Assembly: GCF_008831285.2 (NCBI RefSeq)
Contig: NC_045140.1
Location: 13,720,233 to 13,784,232, forward strand
Direction of reading: 5' to 3'
DNA from: Nymphaea colorata
Taxonomy: Eukaryota; Streptophyta; Magnoliopsida; Nymphaeales; Nymphaeaceae
Length of the DNA: 64,000 nucleotides
The notes below the pieces were generated by a model, which did not search any database, had not been told where the DNA came from, and was given only the letters and a program-made list of their open reading frames with translations. Shown piece by piece: positions 1 to 13,078 of the stretch (position 1 is the first letter of the stretch; every line of letters starts with the position of its first letter). A program made the position numbers and the translations under genes.

Positions 1-348
1 ACTGTTCTTACATAATATATATGACCACCATATAGATGTATCAAAAATGAGATAATACTGTACTTACATAAATATATATGACAACCATTTGAATATATCA
101 GAGATATGCTATTTTTGCATACATATATGACAACTACAAGTACATATTAGAGCAATGATAATGTTGTTCATACATGTATATCCATCGTAGCTATTCGTGC
201 ACATTAGAATTGAGATAATGTTGTTCCTACACATATATACTTGGCAACCTTCTATACACGTTAGAATTGAGATACTGTTGTTCATACATATCTGTATACA
301 TGTCAATCGTATGAACACACTGGAGTAGTGATAATGCTTCTCATATAT

Positions 349-409
<61 letters not shown>

Positions 410-480
410 CACATTTGAATATCGAGAATGCTGTTCATGAAATTTTTATATCGAAAGTGAAAGTTATGTACCACATCAGG
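1..480. repeat. Degenerate ~55-bp minisatellite with TA microsatellite
   Basis: Units resembling GAGATAATGTTGTTCATACA followed by TATATGACAACCATATAGA and TGTATCAGA recur every 53-60 bases. Examples start near 49, 102, 153, 213, 270 and 327. A (TA)n run at about 343-408 interrupts the array. Open frames here encode only repetitive Tyr-Ile runs and are not genes. The same block occurs at 11268-11745 as part of a larger direct repeat. Confidence 0.85.
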
Positions 481-1814
481 TTGTGTGAAGCTGGTTATGT
501 CTACATGTTTCCTAGAAAGTATGATATATATAATAAGAACTTAGTTTGGGTACGAAAACAAGTCTCCATGGATCAATTGTGATTCATCACTGATCAAACA
601 AGAGAAAACTGCTGAAATATGCGGGTCATAACAAGATAGTAAGTAGGGACTAATTATTGTAATCTAGTATTTTGCAGTATAAATGAAATGGAATTGAAAA
701 AATTTTCTCCCCAGAGATATGCTGACCATCAATGCTTAAGTAATCCAATATGATTAGAGTGTTCAAAATTCTGCATGGTAATGTGTTCTTGGGTAGTTGA
801 ACTTACTGGTTTTGAGAATTGTAATCAAGATGGAATCCAAGAGAAACTACTTGAATATGTTTTGATATGACAAATCTTTTGTTGATAAATAAAAAACACC
901 AAATATGTTTTATGCTATAACGCATGATAGTGCAAGCGGAGTTTGATAGTTGGCTGTGTCCCGGGAGGTTATGGGGTGGCATGAGCTCATTGTAGCTGCC
1001 CATTTATTCATCTACACCAGACTGCCCACAAGGTATTGGGTGGCACAAGGGCCCATAATTTTGAATCTGTTTGTGATGGAGAAAGAGGCGTCTCCTGGTC
1101 CCTCAAAACGAGTGCCTAGAGGGGCCGGTCTACCACTTGGGCTAAGGCTGGGTGGTTGGACCATGATGCAACAACAGTGATCTCAGATATCTTAAGAGTC
1201 TTCACTACTAGTTACCCTCAGTCTTTTGGACTACCTAGTGAAGATTGGTTCTGTTTTGCTGTGTTTGTGACCACAGGGATTTCTGCTGATACTCGTCACT
1301 ATGACCATGATTGGTAGTTGTTAGATTATCAGTGTATCTTTGCAATACACAAGGATTTGTGTTACAAGATTTCAGCTCATAGGGGGGTAGTTTTGAGCTG
1401 TCTACTAGCTTTTGGTTTGATACAACCGTATATCTATCGTGTCGAACCATGCTTCACCTTAGGTTGGATATTTCCAAACTTTGAGAAATATGACCAATTT
1501 TCCTTCTATTTCTACAAATAGATCTTGATTGACTGATGACTTTAGGATTGGACTCCCTCAGTTTTACGATGAAGTAGAATTAGCAATCTAGGCATTGAGT
1601 CAAGCCTCAAATATTTTTGTAGTTGTTGTCATTTGAGTCGATGTATTTTGATTTGGGATCTAGATAGATTTTTGAGATGTCCTTCATTGTTTGCATTTGT
1701 TTTGTTTTGGTCATTGCTTAAGATTTGATTTGGCTTTTAAGACTTAAATGTTCATTTTCATTATTTGTCTTCATTTAAAAAAAAGATTGGTGTCAAAACT
1801 TGGGTCATGACAAC

Positions 1815-2773
1815 TTTGATATCAGAGCCAATGCCTAGAATATGTGTCCAATGCCTAGTGCTAGACGTGAAAAGAAAAACAAGAAAAGTGACGAGCCTAG
1901 GGTACAAGGGTGTTTGTATATTAAGTTTGAGCAAAAACCTAAAGATTTGAGGCAACATAGAATTATGTTTGGATATGAACATAAAGAAAATATGTTCATG
2001 ATGTTCCCCTTGAATGTGTAGTTTAGATGGCATGCACTCGAGGTTGAAACACGAGGGGTAGAGGTCATAGCCCTCACAATGTTGGAGATCAAATTGCAGA
2101 CAACGGCCTTTTTGGTTTCGGAGCACTATTGGGAGACATCTAGCAGCAGCAAGAGTTCACCATGCACACTCTAGTGACATCTCAGGGCTGATGCATGATC
2201 TTGTACAAAGTACTTCTTCTGGCAGAAGAAGTGTAGTGACTGACAAAATCAAGAACCATGAAGCCAATGGCATAACACAAAGAATTTTTGAATCTATATC
2301 CACCAAAGTTCAATGGAAAGGGTATTGCAGATGATCCTGAGGAGTGGTTGAAGGAGATTGAGAAATCTTCACTACTCTAAATGTGCTCGATGATAAGAAG
2401 GTTCAATTTGGAACCTTCACTATAAAGGTTATGAAGAGGAGTGGTGGCAGACACAGTGCAAAGTGAAGTTCATAGAATGAGAGAAAACATTGAGGGATTT
2501 CAAGGGCACATTTAAAAATGCCTACATTCTAGCTTTCACACGACAAAGGTGTATGGAAAGATTCTTGGAATTGGAGCAAGGGAGCATGAGCTTACATAAA
2601 TATGTGGTCAAATTCTGATACTTGGAGAAATATTGTCCACATACTTACACTACAGACACGGATAGAAGTATACAAATTTGTGAAAGGACATGAAGATGGG
2701 TTGAGGATGAAGGTGATGGGTAGTCGTCCAATAGATTTCGATGATGCCATTGATGTGGCTACATGCTTTGAAG
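1815..2773 (+). mobile_element. Ty3/gypsy remnant, primer site and gag (left half)
   Basis: TTTGATATCAGAGCCA at 1815-1830 resembles the tRNA-iMet primer-binding site, and the upstream GGGTCATGACA looks like an LTR end. From about 2290 a broken frame reads PPKFNGKGIADDPEEWL followed by EKIFTTLNV, typical of plant Ty3/gypsy gag. It has frame breaks and no continuous ORF. The gag is interrupted at 2773 by the hAT element and resumes at 6373. A bounded 5' LTR could not be defined in 480-1810. This is a dead element. Confidence 0.7.
2766..2773. repeat. Target site duplication of hAT-1 (left)
   Basis: CTTTGAAG directly precedes the hAT-1 left terminus and is repeated exactly at 6373-6380. Eight bases is the usual hAT target duplication length. 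The left copy is also found at 14031-14038 in the second copy of the large repeat. Confidence 0.88.
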
Positions 2774-2787
2774 CATTGTTATCACTG

Positions 2788-2866
2788 GCGTAGCGTATCA
2801 CGTATCGGTCAGGCCAACCTATACGCCGTATCGTAACGTATCGTAAACGTATTGTAACGTATCGTA
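2788..2866. promoter_or_regulatory. Left subterminal CGTATCG repeats of hAT-1
   Basis: CGTATC(G/A) occurs five times in under 80 bases just inside the left terminus, followed by an A-rich tract. By analogy with Ac/Ds subterminal motifs these are probable transposase-binding sites. That role is inferred, not shown. Confidence 0.6.
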
Positions 2867-3221
2867 AAATTAATTTTTTAATTTTTAAAAAATATTAAAA
2901 AATAATAAAAAATTCCAAAAAATTATAAAAATTCCAAAAAAATCCGAAAAACAAGTAAAAATAAAAACAAATTAGGAAAAATGTATTTAAAGGAACATTC
3001 ATCATTCATGTATATGATTATGAAGTATGAAGTATGAACTATGAAGTATGAACTATGAACTATGAACAACACATTCCAAAATAAGAAATCAGACATTCAA
3101 AATAACATAATAAGCAGCTGAACAGAATTCGATTACATCACAATTCATAAGTTCAAAAGTGAAAACATATAGTTATCAATCATGATTCATTCAATTCAAG
3201 TTTTGACAACAACAATCCTCG

Positions 3222-5889
3222 TCAATCGTCATTTCCATCATCATCTTCATGATCATCTTCATTTTGTTCATTAAGTGCTTCTATCCCCTCTGTTGGAAAT
3301 GGAATGTCACCAACATTCCATTGCTCTCCAGCCTCTCCTTCAATAATCTCTGCTACTCCTTCAAGGTTCAAAAAATCAAGATCGTCCTCAAGGTCATCAA
3401 GTATTACAGATTGTTCTTCTTCAACCCAAGAATCTAATATACCAATATGGTCAATGTTGATAGGATCATATTGAGTGTGATGCTTCCTCGTAGATGTTGT
3501 TTCTAATTGCCTAACAAGAGAAACTCGCGAACAAAGTAGCATGGAGGAAAAAAACATAACGGAGAGGCGGCTTATTGCAGCAAGCACGTATTCAGTCAGA
3601 ATCCATGCATCAGGCTTTTTCGTCTTCGCAAGCAAATGGGTCAATTCAATGTAGAGTAGACCTGTAGGCAGTCAAGAAAAGACAAAATGTTAGAAATTAA
3701 AATATATATTAGAATTTGCTATTTTGCATAACAAATGTTTACCTTTGTCTCAACTTCATATTATAACGAACATAAACAAGGTCATTCAACCTTTTATGTT
3801 CCAACCTAAATACACTCCAATTTCTTTCACATCCAGTTGCACTACATGTTTGGCCGAGGATTCTAATTGCAAGCTTCCTTAATTCTGAGCAATCAGGCCC
3901 AAACCTTTCCCGCCACAAATCTAATAACAGATGGAAAGTAAAAATTAGATAGAATAAATATACGAGAAGGTAGAAGCTAAACAACAAATAAAATAAACCA
4001 AAAAGTATAAAGTCTCTTTTTCTAATACCTGGACGCATAGTTGACATGCATCGAATTGCTGTGTCTCTCCCCATGCTACCAAAAGCCGTATCATATTTGT
4101 TGATCGACATATGGATAGCGTCTTGTTCTTTATAATCACTTACTAATACCTCAACACAATCCAACATGCCATACTCGACATCTCTGTCCTTTTTAAAAGT
4201 GGGAAGATATCTAATAGCAGGATTTAGGTAGTAGGCTGCTACATGAAGTGGATGATGAAGTTGTCCAGACCACCTTTCATCTATAATCTTCCATATTGGC
4301 ATGTACAACTTTTTTTTCCCCTTCATATTATTCTCTAACGGCCTCCTTGGCTCTATCCATAGACTAGTATAAATATCCAATAGAAGGCCTATCTTCACTA
4401 TCAACTAATCTGAGGACTTTCACTAGAGGTACACAAATCTTCAATAAGTGCACACATGATTCCCAAAAGTCAGCATCGAAGATGGTATCCACAACTGTCA
4501 TAGCCTTTCTTTTATAGGCATGTGTATATTCTGCCCAATCATCACTTGAAAACATCTGCTTGAGAGGAGTTCTTTGCTTGACTATACCCTGCACAGTCAA
4601 AACATTTGTAGCAAACCGTGTTTGTGCAGGTCGAATCAATTCAGCCCCATTTGTGAATTTTCTCATCAAATTCAAGACATAAGCATGATTATAAATAAAC
4701 TTCGTGATTTCTTGGCATCTTTGAACTGTCAACTTCATATCATCTCTTTCAGCAAGATCCTGAAGCATAAGATTTATACAGTGAGCAGTACATGAACTCC
4801 AATAAAATATCCTATATCGTGCTGCTAACATTTCACCTGCAGCTTTATAATTTGCTGCATTATCAGTAATAAATTGCACGACATTTTGAGCCCAACTTCT
4901 TGTATAACTTTATCAAAAAGCTCAAACAAAACATCAACAGTCTTAGGAGTATCAGACAAATCAACAGATTTTAAGAACATAGTACCAAGGGGCAATATAC
5001 AAGGAAGTTTACCAATGTTCTGTTCTTGATGTCTGTCCACCCATCTGCCATTACACTGCATCCTGTAGCTTTCCAGCTCAATTTCAGTTCATCACAATAT
5101 GCCTTGACATCTCTAACTACATTGTTGAGAATTTTACCTCGCAATTTATGAAAAGAGGGCATTTTATACCCTCGACCTACAGTAGCAATCGCATCTGCTA
5201 TAGCCTGAAAATGAAAAGAGTTTGCTGCATTGAAGGGAATGGATGCGTCATAGAACCACCTTCCTATGGTTTCATATGCTGCTTCAACAATATCTTTTGA
5301 ACACATGGCTGTACGAATCTCAGGCTGAGCACCAACAACAGTATAATTGGGAAAAAAAATTCTTGATCGAACCAGACATATTACTTGACTTCATAGTAGG
5401 TACTCTACCGACACCAGTACGACCCCCACTCCTACCATGTCCTCGTAAACCTGTACTTGCACTTGCACTTGCACTTGCACCTCTTCTTTTTTTGGTTGCA
5501 GTTGAAGAACCACCTGTATGCATAATGTCTTTCCCTTTAGCTGTTCCCAAATTGACACCAACATGTTCTTCTTCAAGCTCAATGTCTTCACCTTCACTTT
5601 CTTCCTGTGCATGTGGGTCCCCATATCCTTCCTCTGCATCTTGCATTTCTTTTTCAATCCTATTTGCTTTCACTGCATTAAAAAGCTCCATACACTGGTG
5701 CTTTACATACGCTGGCAATGGGTTCTCTTGGGAGCCATTGCAAGCAGCCACATCACTGTGTGTACTAGCTATATGGTTTTTAAAGCGAGAGATCCCTCCT
5801 GATATGATTTGCTTACAATAATTACACTTAACTCTTAACCTATCTTTAGGATTCACCCTTGTACACCACTGCCATGCTGGATCCGACAT
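3222..5889 (-). pseudogene. hAT-1 transposase pseudogene
   Basis: Read right to left, the N-terminus (5889-5320) starts MSDPAWQWCTRVNPKDRLR and has a BED-type zinc finger: CNYC near residues 22-25 with the His pair in NHIASTH. A Ser/Ala/Gly-rich linker follows. Next comes a DUF659-type region (VMADGWTD, about 5070-5030, and DNAANYKAAGE, about 4865-4830). The hAT dimerisation motif (CSATGCERNWS) is at about 3845-3810, and an acidic tail ends at 3222. Introns with good splice sites lie at 3921-4028 and 3662-3742. Single-base losses shift the frame near 4994 (CCCC run) and 4884 (AAAA run). In-frame TAG and TAA codons follow DRPSIGYLY near 4375-4335, and another shift lies in the A-run near 4315. 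It cannot make full-length transposase as written. Confidence 0.88.
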
Positions 5890-6212
5890 TATATCTTTAC
5901 AAAATAAGTAAAAACATACAAATAAATGCAGGAAATAAGAGAAATGAATGATTCAACGACAAAAATGAGTTATTTCTTACCTTCTTGGTGTCTGAAACCA
6001 AAAAACCCTCTTTATCCAAGCTTCCCACCGTCCCGAGACTCCCCACAACAAGAAATAAAGCTTCTTCACCGGCAAATCTTGATGCAAATGGAGAAAATCT
6101 CTCCCTCCCACGTCTCTTGTAGTGTTTAGAAACAATAGAAGAGAGAGAGAGGAGCATAGGTTTTAAAAAGAAGACGCAAAAAGGGGCTGTCGTGCCCCCT
6201 TTTCATTTTAAC

Positions 6213-6362
6213 CCCGTATCATACGATACGGTGCCCGTATCGTGCGATGCGGGCGATACGCGTGCGATACTCACGCGTATCGTGCGTATAACTCGTATCG
6301 TATCATTTATGTTGATACGGACGACACGTATCGTACGATACGCGTTCGTATCATACGATACA
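6213..6362. promoter_or_regulatory. Right subterminal GTATCG/CGATAC cluster of hAT-1
   Basis: Nine GTATCG or CGATAC hexamers in both orientations lie within about 150 bases. They include a perfect 16-bp palindrome (CGTATCGT joined to ACGATACG) at 6327-6342. The cluster is denser than the left end, an asymmetry common in hAT elements. It is a probable transposase-binding region by analogy. Confidence 0.6.
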
Positions 6363-6372
6363 GATAACATTG

Positions 6373-6380
6373 CTTTGAAG
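6373..6380. repeat. Target site duplication of hAT-1 (right)
   Basis: CTTTGAAG directly follows the hAT-1 right terminus and matches 2766-2773 exactly. Confidence 0.88.
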
Positions 6381-7690
6381 AGGATTCAGACAACAATCAT
6401 GGAATAGGCAAGAAGCATGAAGTCTTCAAACTAAGGCAAAAGGAGAACCAGATCAAGAGGATCCATAGTGATAGAGTGAAGCTTGAGGAGAAGTTCAAAA
6501 AGCAAAGATCGTCACCATGTAGGAGGGATGATGAGTGTCCCAAGTGTCATCTTCAACACCTTGGTGAACCATGCTACTGAGATACATGAGTGTGTTTATA
6601 TTGAGGTACAAAGGGACACTTCATTCGAAAATATCCAAAGAAGAAAGTGGCAGAGCAAAAATTGAGGAAGGGGCAGCCAACCTCTAGAGAAGAAGGTACC
6701 AGGACGAGTCTGTGCTACCACTATAGAGGATCTGAAATTCAATGATTTCATTAAAGATATAGTTTTTGTAAATTCTCATTGGGTGAATGTTCTTTTTGAC
6801 TCTGGAGCAACACATTTTTTTATTTCAAAGAGATTTGTTGAATTATTAGAAGTAGAAGAAAAGAACATGCCATATGAATTGCTAGTTCGTACACTAGTAG
6901 GAAACAAAGATACCTACATAACATATGTAGAATACGTCAAAATATAGGGATACTTGCTACCAGCTAAGTTAGTGGTGATGAACATGGAGGGGTATCATGT
7001 GATTTGAGGCATGGATTGGTTATCCACCACTATGTGAACATTGACTGCACGAAAAATAAATTGAAGATCTGTATGCAAAAGGATCAAAATGTCAAATTTG
7101 GAGTGAAGAAACTTCAGAGTGAAGGAAGGATGATCATCTTATCAATCAAAGAAATAAAATACATGAAGGCGGGTGCATAACATATTTGGTAAATATGAAA
7201 GCAACATAAGTAAAATTAGTACCTATTGAGGGAGTAATAGTGAATAATTATGTAGATGTGTTTTTGATGACTTGCCAGGGTAACCACCGAAGAGAGGTGT
7301 GGAGTTTGTGATTGAATTGATACCTATAACAACTCCTATATCTAAAGCTCCATACCATATGTCACTGACAAAATTAAAAGAGCTAAAGAAATAGATTCAA
7401 GACATAGCAAGTAAGGGATTTATATCACCAAGTGTTTTGCCTAGGGGAGCAGCAGTTCTATTTGTGAAAAAGAAAGATGGTTCAATGTGATTATTCATTG
7501 ATTATCGAACGTTGAATAATGTCACAATCAAGAACAATACCCATTGCCAAGAATTGAAGATTTATTCAATCAAATGAAAAATGGAAAAGTTATTTTCTAA
7601 AGTTAACCCGAGATCAGGATACTATCAATTACGGATTAAGGAAGAAGACATTCCCAATATTACTATTGTCATTCTAGGATCTAATTCCTT
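6381..7690 (+). mobile_element. Ty3/gypsy remnant, zinc knuckle, protease and start of RT (right half)
   Basis: This continues the gag split at 2773. A degenerate CCHC knuckle (CPKCHLQHLGEPCY and later GTKGHFIRKYPKKK) lies around 6535-6650. An aspartic protease core (VNVLFDSGATHFFIS) is at about 6785-6830, and GMDWLS near 7010. RT N-terminal sequence follows ([16 protein letters not shown], then [11 protein letters not shown] near 7460, LFIDYRTLNNVTIKN and GYYQLRI). Stops and shifts interrupt every domain. Similarity stops near 7690 before the RT catalytic motif; no RNase H, integrase or 3' LTR follows. Confidence 0.8.
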
Positions 7691-8966
7691 AAAACTCTTT
7701 TGGAGTAAATGTTGTGTGATATCTTCAAGCATTGTCGACTGTAGTTGCTGAAAGTTCTTTGACTCATTTGTGAAATAGCCTATTCATGGGAATATTTACT
7801 CTGCAGAAAACAAGTTCTGTAACAATTCTATTATTCTAATGAACACATTTTTTCTAAGGATTTAACTATAAAATACTTTTATTAAATTATAGGTCTTTGC
7901 CTCAACCTGGCAAATGTGTTATGGGAATGAGGAAAACCATATTCATAGAGGTTAACAAACCAAGATATTGTAACATCGAGCAGGCATACTGTATTGTTTA
8001 TGTATTTGTGAATCCCTCCCTCTAGTGGCAAGGATGAGAAATCCTCTCAGGATTGTATTGCATATGTGCTGCAGCAGTCGGGAGACAAAGTGTGTGGGCT
8101 GACTAAAAGCCTTAAACTATTATAAGATAATGTGAAAACATTGGATGGCAGTTGTCACTTCATTTCTTGTATGCCTAGCAATGCTTTTAATGATTCATTA
8201 CTTTGTTCCTGAAGTCTATCAACACTAATCATCAAATAGCGTTATGCCACATTTGTTTCCATCTCCAAAGCAAGCTTATAAGGACTTCTCCCCCATTAAC
8301 TCTCTCTCTCCCTCTTTCTCTCTTGTGCACACACACACAACTCAAGAACATGCATGTTGGGAGGTGGGAGAGTGGATGCCATTTGGGCAGGGGCCACTAT
8401 TTTTTTGTCTGTGTGTCTGTTTGCATACATGCATGTCTATATTGATCCATTGAAACACTGCCTGTTGTGATAATGTAAGCCACCAAGCGTAGACTTCTGG
8501 AGTGTTTCTGCTGAATCATAAAGTGCCCCTTTTCCACCAGGAGCACACAAATAACTTAACCCATGAAACATGTGTCAGACTAGTTCTATCAGTACACTTT
8601 GCTGGTTAAGTTTCATTCTGGACAAAGCCAGTTCAGCATTTGCTCAGCAGCTCAGCTAATGATTATTTAATATTACTAGATATAATGAACTATTATTGAT
8701 TCACAGAGTTGGCTCTAATGCCTTGGAATGCAGACATGAGGGTTTTACTTAACCATATGTTAATTTAGTTTCCAAATCCATATGGAACCTGTTTTACCCA
8801 TTTTGATTGACTTTGAATTGAATGCCTTCTGCATATAAATCCTTTGTAGTTCATGTTGACTTTTAGATGTGATTTTTTAACCCATATGCTTTGATAAACT
8901 TGACCGGCTTGCATCTTCTATTCTCCGTCTTATGCAAAAAGTAACCATAGAATTTATGAATTTTAG
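7691..8966. other. No gene seen
   Basis: This is AT-rich sequence between the gypsy remnant and the first visible PLD exon. It contains a CT/CA-rich simple patch at about 8297-8340. I looked for upstream PLD-zeta exons (PX region, NHFLGN-like motif) and found none, so the 5' part of that gene is missing, displaced or outside the window. Confidence 0.5.
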
Positions 8967-9106
8967 GCCTCCAAATTGTCTTTTCTTCTTGAGTATGGGC
9001 CCAAGCTAAAGGAGGATTATATTATGGTGAAACATCTGCCTAAGATTCAGAAGGATGATGTTGTTTATGCCCTCTGTTTGATTGTTACAATAATAAATGG
9101 CAAAAG
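8967..9106 (+). pseudogene. PLDZETA: PLD-zeta exon ahead of the PH domain, frameshifted
   Basis: The exon has acceptor TTTTAG and donor GTACAG. It begins ASKLSFLLEYGPKLKEDYI and continues VKHLPKIQKDD, matching the plant PLD-zeta segment SPEYGPKLKEDY. After KDD the reading frame changes. The family's Cys-rich tail (ending CCNDNWQK) is found here as FDCYNNKWQK in another frame. A small deletion therefore lies near 9055-9070, which alone would disable the normal protein. The next exon is 7.2 kb away. Confidence 0.85.
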
Positions 9107-10590
9107 GTACAGATTTAGGGGTTCTTCTTTTTCCTCCTGGTGCTAATAATTGTGATTTGACGGTACTTTCATCCTTGCTATAAATCTTTGATCTAATTAG
9201 AGCACTTTTTATAAACTCTCTTTAACTAGCTCCAAGTTTCTGGTCCTCCACAAGTTGCCTTCTTGTATTATACTGCTTCTAGAACAAAAAATGGCTCTTT
9301 TCTGTTCCATATGTTCATATGGCACATGTATGAGCCGTACGACTGATCATCTTTATCATGTTATGCTGTTCCTGGGAGTTTGGGAATCAAGTTGATGTAA
9401 GAATGGAGAAATATTCTTGAGGCTAAAAACTTTCCACTTATGCCTTAAATAAATAAGCTTGAGCTGAACTACAAGCTTATATAGTTCAATGAACATAAGT
9501 GCATGATTGTTCTCATTGTGAGCTCCAAAACTTCTCCACTCAGTAAAACATACGTGGGTAAGTGTTCTTAGTACTACTGCAGGTCTAGAAGAACTCATAA
9601 AAATGACTTTTTCCTCATTTGTATTGCAGATTCAACGGATTTGTTCGCCCCTCTTGGTTGCCAAGGGAGGCTTTATACAGAGGAGAAGAAGGGTTCAACC
9701 ACTTTCTTAACTCACCTTGAAAGCTCACTTAAGACTTTTGGGACTTGTAAAATGGATTAAATAAGGTTTAATGATCCTAGTTGACAACACCTAGCTCATT
9801 TACACGAGCTAGGTGGGCTGGGCTTGGCATGGTGTACCTTGGTTCAGAACTAGCTGCCCATCTTTGACCAAAATTTTGGATGAAAATGCCCTTGGCAGGG
9901 TTTTGCCTTATTTTGTTCTATTTATTTATTTTTGATTGAAATTGAGTTTGTTAGGTTAAAACCTAATTGTTAAGATCTAAATGTTATTGGATTATGACAA
10001 TTCAATTAAAATTTGAAAATTTTATCAAATTTGGTTTATAAAGGGTATTTTTGTCCATAACTTGATTGAAGATGGATTTCAATTGAACCAAACTTTGGTT
10101 TGAAATATTGAATTTTAATTTGGTATTTGATTTATGCATTTGACAAATCCAAATGTATATTTTCCTTCCATAAAATCCTAAATTAGGCCATTTGAAAACA
10201 GTAGCAATAAAGGTTGTGACTGCTATGTGTAGAATGAAATATCTTAGAAAGAGTCATTGAAACCCTAAAGGGCCATTTGAAAATAGTAGCAACATGTTAC
10301 TCTTTCATGTATTTACTCCAAAAAATTGGGATAGATATATAAAACAATCACACATTTGTCCCAATTTTTAGGCCAACATGAAACAGCAATAAGTATACTT
10401 TTATTGTTGCCAAACATCCTCTAAGGTTAGTTGGCAATGGGAGCGGTAACATATTGTTCCCACTGCTAAATGACTCCTAACATGAAGTCCAATTTTAAAA
10501 ACTACGACTGAAAGACCATAAAATGTTGTAAACATAAATTATCAGTATACTATTAACTGCTGTTAAGTTATAGAGAGAGAGCTAGTGCAG
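9107..10590. other. PLD intron, left part; MITE-like patch
   Basis: No coding sequence is recognised here. At about 10190-10490 the sequence has the AGTAGCAA / GGGAGCGGTAACA style of small plant MITEs. An imperfect hairpin (GCAATGGG against CCCACTGC, near 10434-10478) supports this weakly. The rest is unremarkable AT-rich intron. Confidence 0.4.
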
Positions 10591-10773
10591 CAACTATTGT
10601 AAACGAGAGTGTTGGTAGATTGCACTTGAAGTACACAGATCCATAGGAAAATTGAGTGAGCAGACCTTATATTTTTCAGATATAAGAATATTTAGATCTA
10701 AATGCGACACGTAGTTCATGTAAGCCGTTGCATTCACATGTATACAATGATATCTAAATGTATACTTATGTGA

Positions 10774-10809
<36 letters not shown>
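10774..10809. repeat. (TA)n microsatellite
   Basis: An uninterrupted TA dinucleotide run lies in the PLD intron, about 130 bases before the minisatellite. Confidence 0.9.
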
Positions 10810-10812
<3 letters not shown>

Positions 10813-10942
10813 TTCAACAATGTGCAAAGTTAAGTACCTATATGTTGTTAAGTAGAGAATGATGTTATTTGCATCAATGTCATGCTAAAACTGATGTAGC
10901 GCATAATTTTATTAGGAATGCCTACTAACTTTAAGGTAAATA

Positions 10943-11745
<803 letters not shown>

Positions 11746-13078
11746 TGTGTGAAGCTGGTTATGTCTACATGTTTCCTAGAAAGTATGATATATATAATAA
11801 GAACTTAGTTTGGGTACGAAAACAAGTCTCCATGGATCAATTGTGATTCATCACTGATCAAACAAGAGAAAACTGCTGAAATATGCGGGTCATAACAAGA
11901 TAGTAAGTAGGGACTAATTATTGTAATCTAGTATTTTGCAGTATAAATGAAATGGAATTGAAAAAATTTTCTCCCCAGAGATATGCTGACCATCAATGCT
12001 TAAGTAATCCAATATGATTAGAGTGTTCAAAATTCTGCATGGTAATGTGTTCTTGGGTAGTTGAACTTACTGGTTTTGAGAATTGTAATCAAGATGGAAT
12101 CCAAGAGAAACTACTTGAATATGTTTTGATATGACAAATCTTTTGTTGATAAATAAAAAACACCAAATATGTTTTATGCTATAACGCATGATAGTGCAAG
12201 CGGAGTTTGATAGTTGGCTGTGTCCCGGGAGGTTATGGGGTGGCATGAGCTCATTGTAGCTGCCCATTTATTCATCTACACCAGACTGCCCACAAGGTAT
12301 TGGGTGGCACAAGGGCCCATAATTTTGAATCTGTTTGTGATGGAGAAAGAGGCGTCTCCTGGTCCCTCAAAACGAGTGCCTAGAGGGGCCGGTCTACCAC
12401 TTGGGCTAAGGCTGGGTGGTTGGACCATGATGCAACAACAGTGATCTCAGATATCTTAAGAGTCTTCACTACTAGTTACCCTCAGTCTTTTGGACTACCT
12501 AGTGAAGATTGGTTCTGTTTTGCTGTGTTTGTGACCACAGGGATTTCTGCTGATACTCGTCACTATGACCATGATTGGTAGTTGTTAGATTATCAGTGTA
12601 TCTTTGCAATACACAAGGATTTGTGTTACAAGATTTCAGCTCATAGGGGGGTAGTTTTGAGCTGTCTACTAGCTTTTGGTTTGATACAACCGTATATCTA
12701 TCGTGTCGAACCATGCTTCACCTTAGGTTGGATATTTCCAAACTTTGAGAAATATGACCAATTTTCCTTCTATTTCTACAAATAGATCTTGATTGACTGA
12801 TGACTTTAGGATTGGACTCCCTCAGTTTTACGATGAAGTAGAATTAGCAATCTAGGCATTGAGTCAAGCCTCAAATATTTTTGTAGTTGTTGTCATTTGA
12901 GTCGATGTATTTTGATTTGGGATCTAGATAGATTTTTGAGATGTCCTTCATTGTTTGCATTTGTTTTGTTTTGGTCATTGCTTAAGATTTGATTTGGCTT
13001 TTAAGACTTAAATGTTCATTTTCATTATTTGTCTTCATTTAAAAAAAAGATTGGTGTCAAAACTTGGGTCATGACAAC

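Larger units (their letters stand above)
1..4481. repeat. Copy 1 of a 4.48-kb near-identical direct repeat
   Basis: This stretch matches 11268-15746 almost base for base. By eye the differences are a shorter TA microsatellite in copy 2, a one-base indel near 2367 (GAGAAATC versus GAGAAAATC) and a G/A substitution near 4199. The match already runs at base 1, so the true left edge may lie outside the window. Copy 1 continues smoothly through 4481 into the rest of a hAT transposase. The end of homology is therefore a breakpoint of copy 2, not of copy 1. Confidence 0.95.
2774..6372 (-). mobile_element. hAT-1 DNA transposon, full-length, transposase decayed
   Basis: This 3,599-bp element is bounded by an exact 8-bp duplication (CTTTGAAG). 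Its terminal inverted repeats are CATTGTTATC on the left and CAATGTTATC on the right read inward, one mismatch in ten. Both ends carry dense CGTATCG/CGATACG motifs, at 2790-2865 and 6213-6362. Such subterminal repeats are where hAT transposases usually bind. The minus strand encodes a hAT transposase with a BED finger and C-terminal dimerisation region, now broken. It inserted into a Ty3/gypsy gag, so it is younger than that element. Confidence 0.9.

Noticed and set aside
343-408. Open frames rich in alternating Tyr-Ile on both strands (also near 11080-11210, 11610-11670 and 51886-51958)
   Set aside because: They are translations of TA microsatellites, with no start context or homology.
1-480. 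CRISPR-like spaced repeats
   Set aside because: The units are degenerate and contiguous, without unique spacers, and the context is a plant nuclear genome.
950-1180. 76-codon frame, repeated exactly at 12214-12444
   Set aside because: It is preserved only because the 4.48-kb block is duplicated. No domain is recognised and it lies in the presumed gypsy LTR/leader region.
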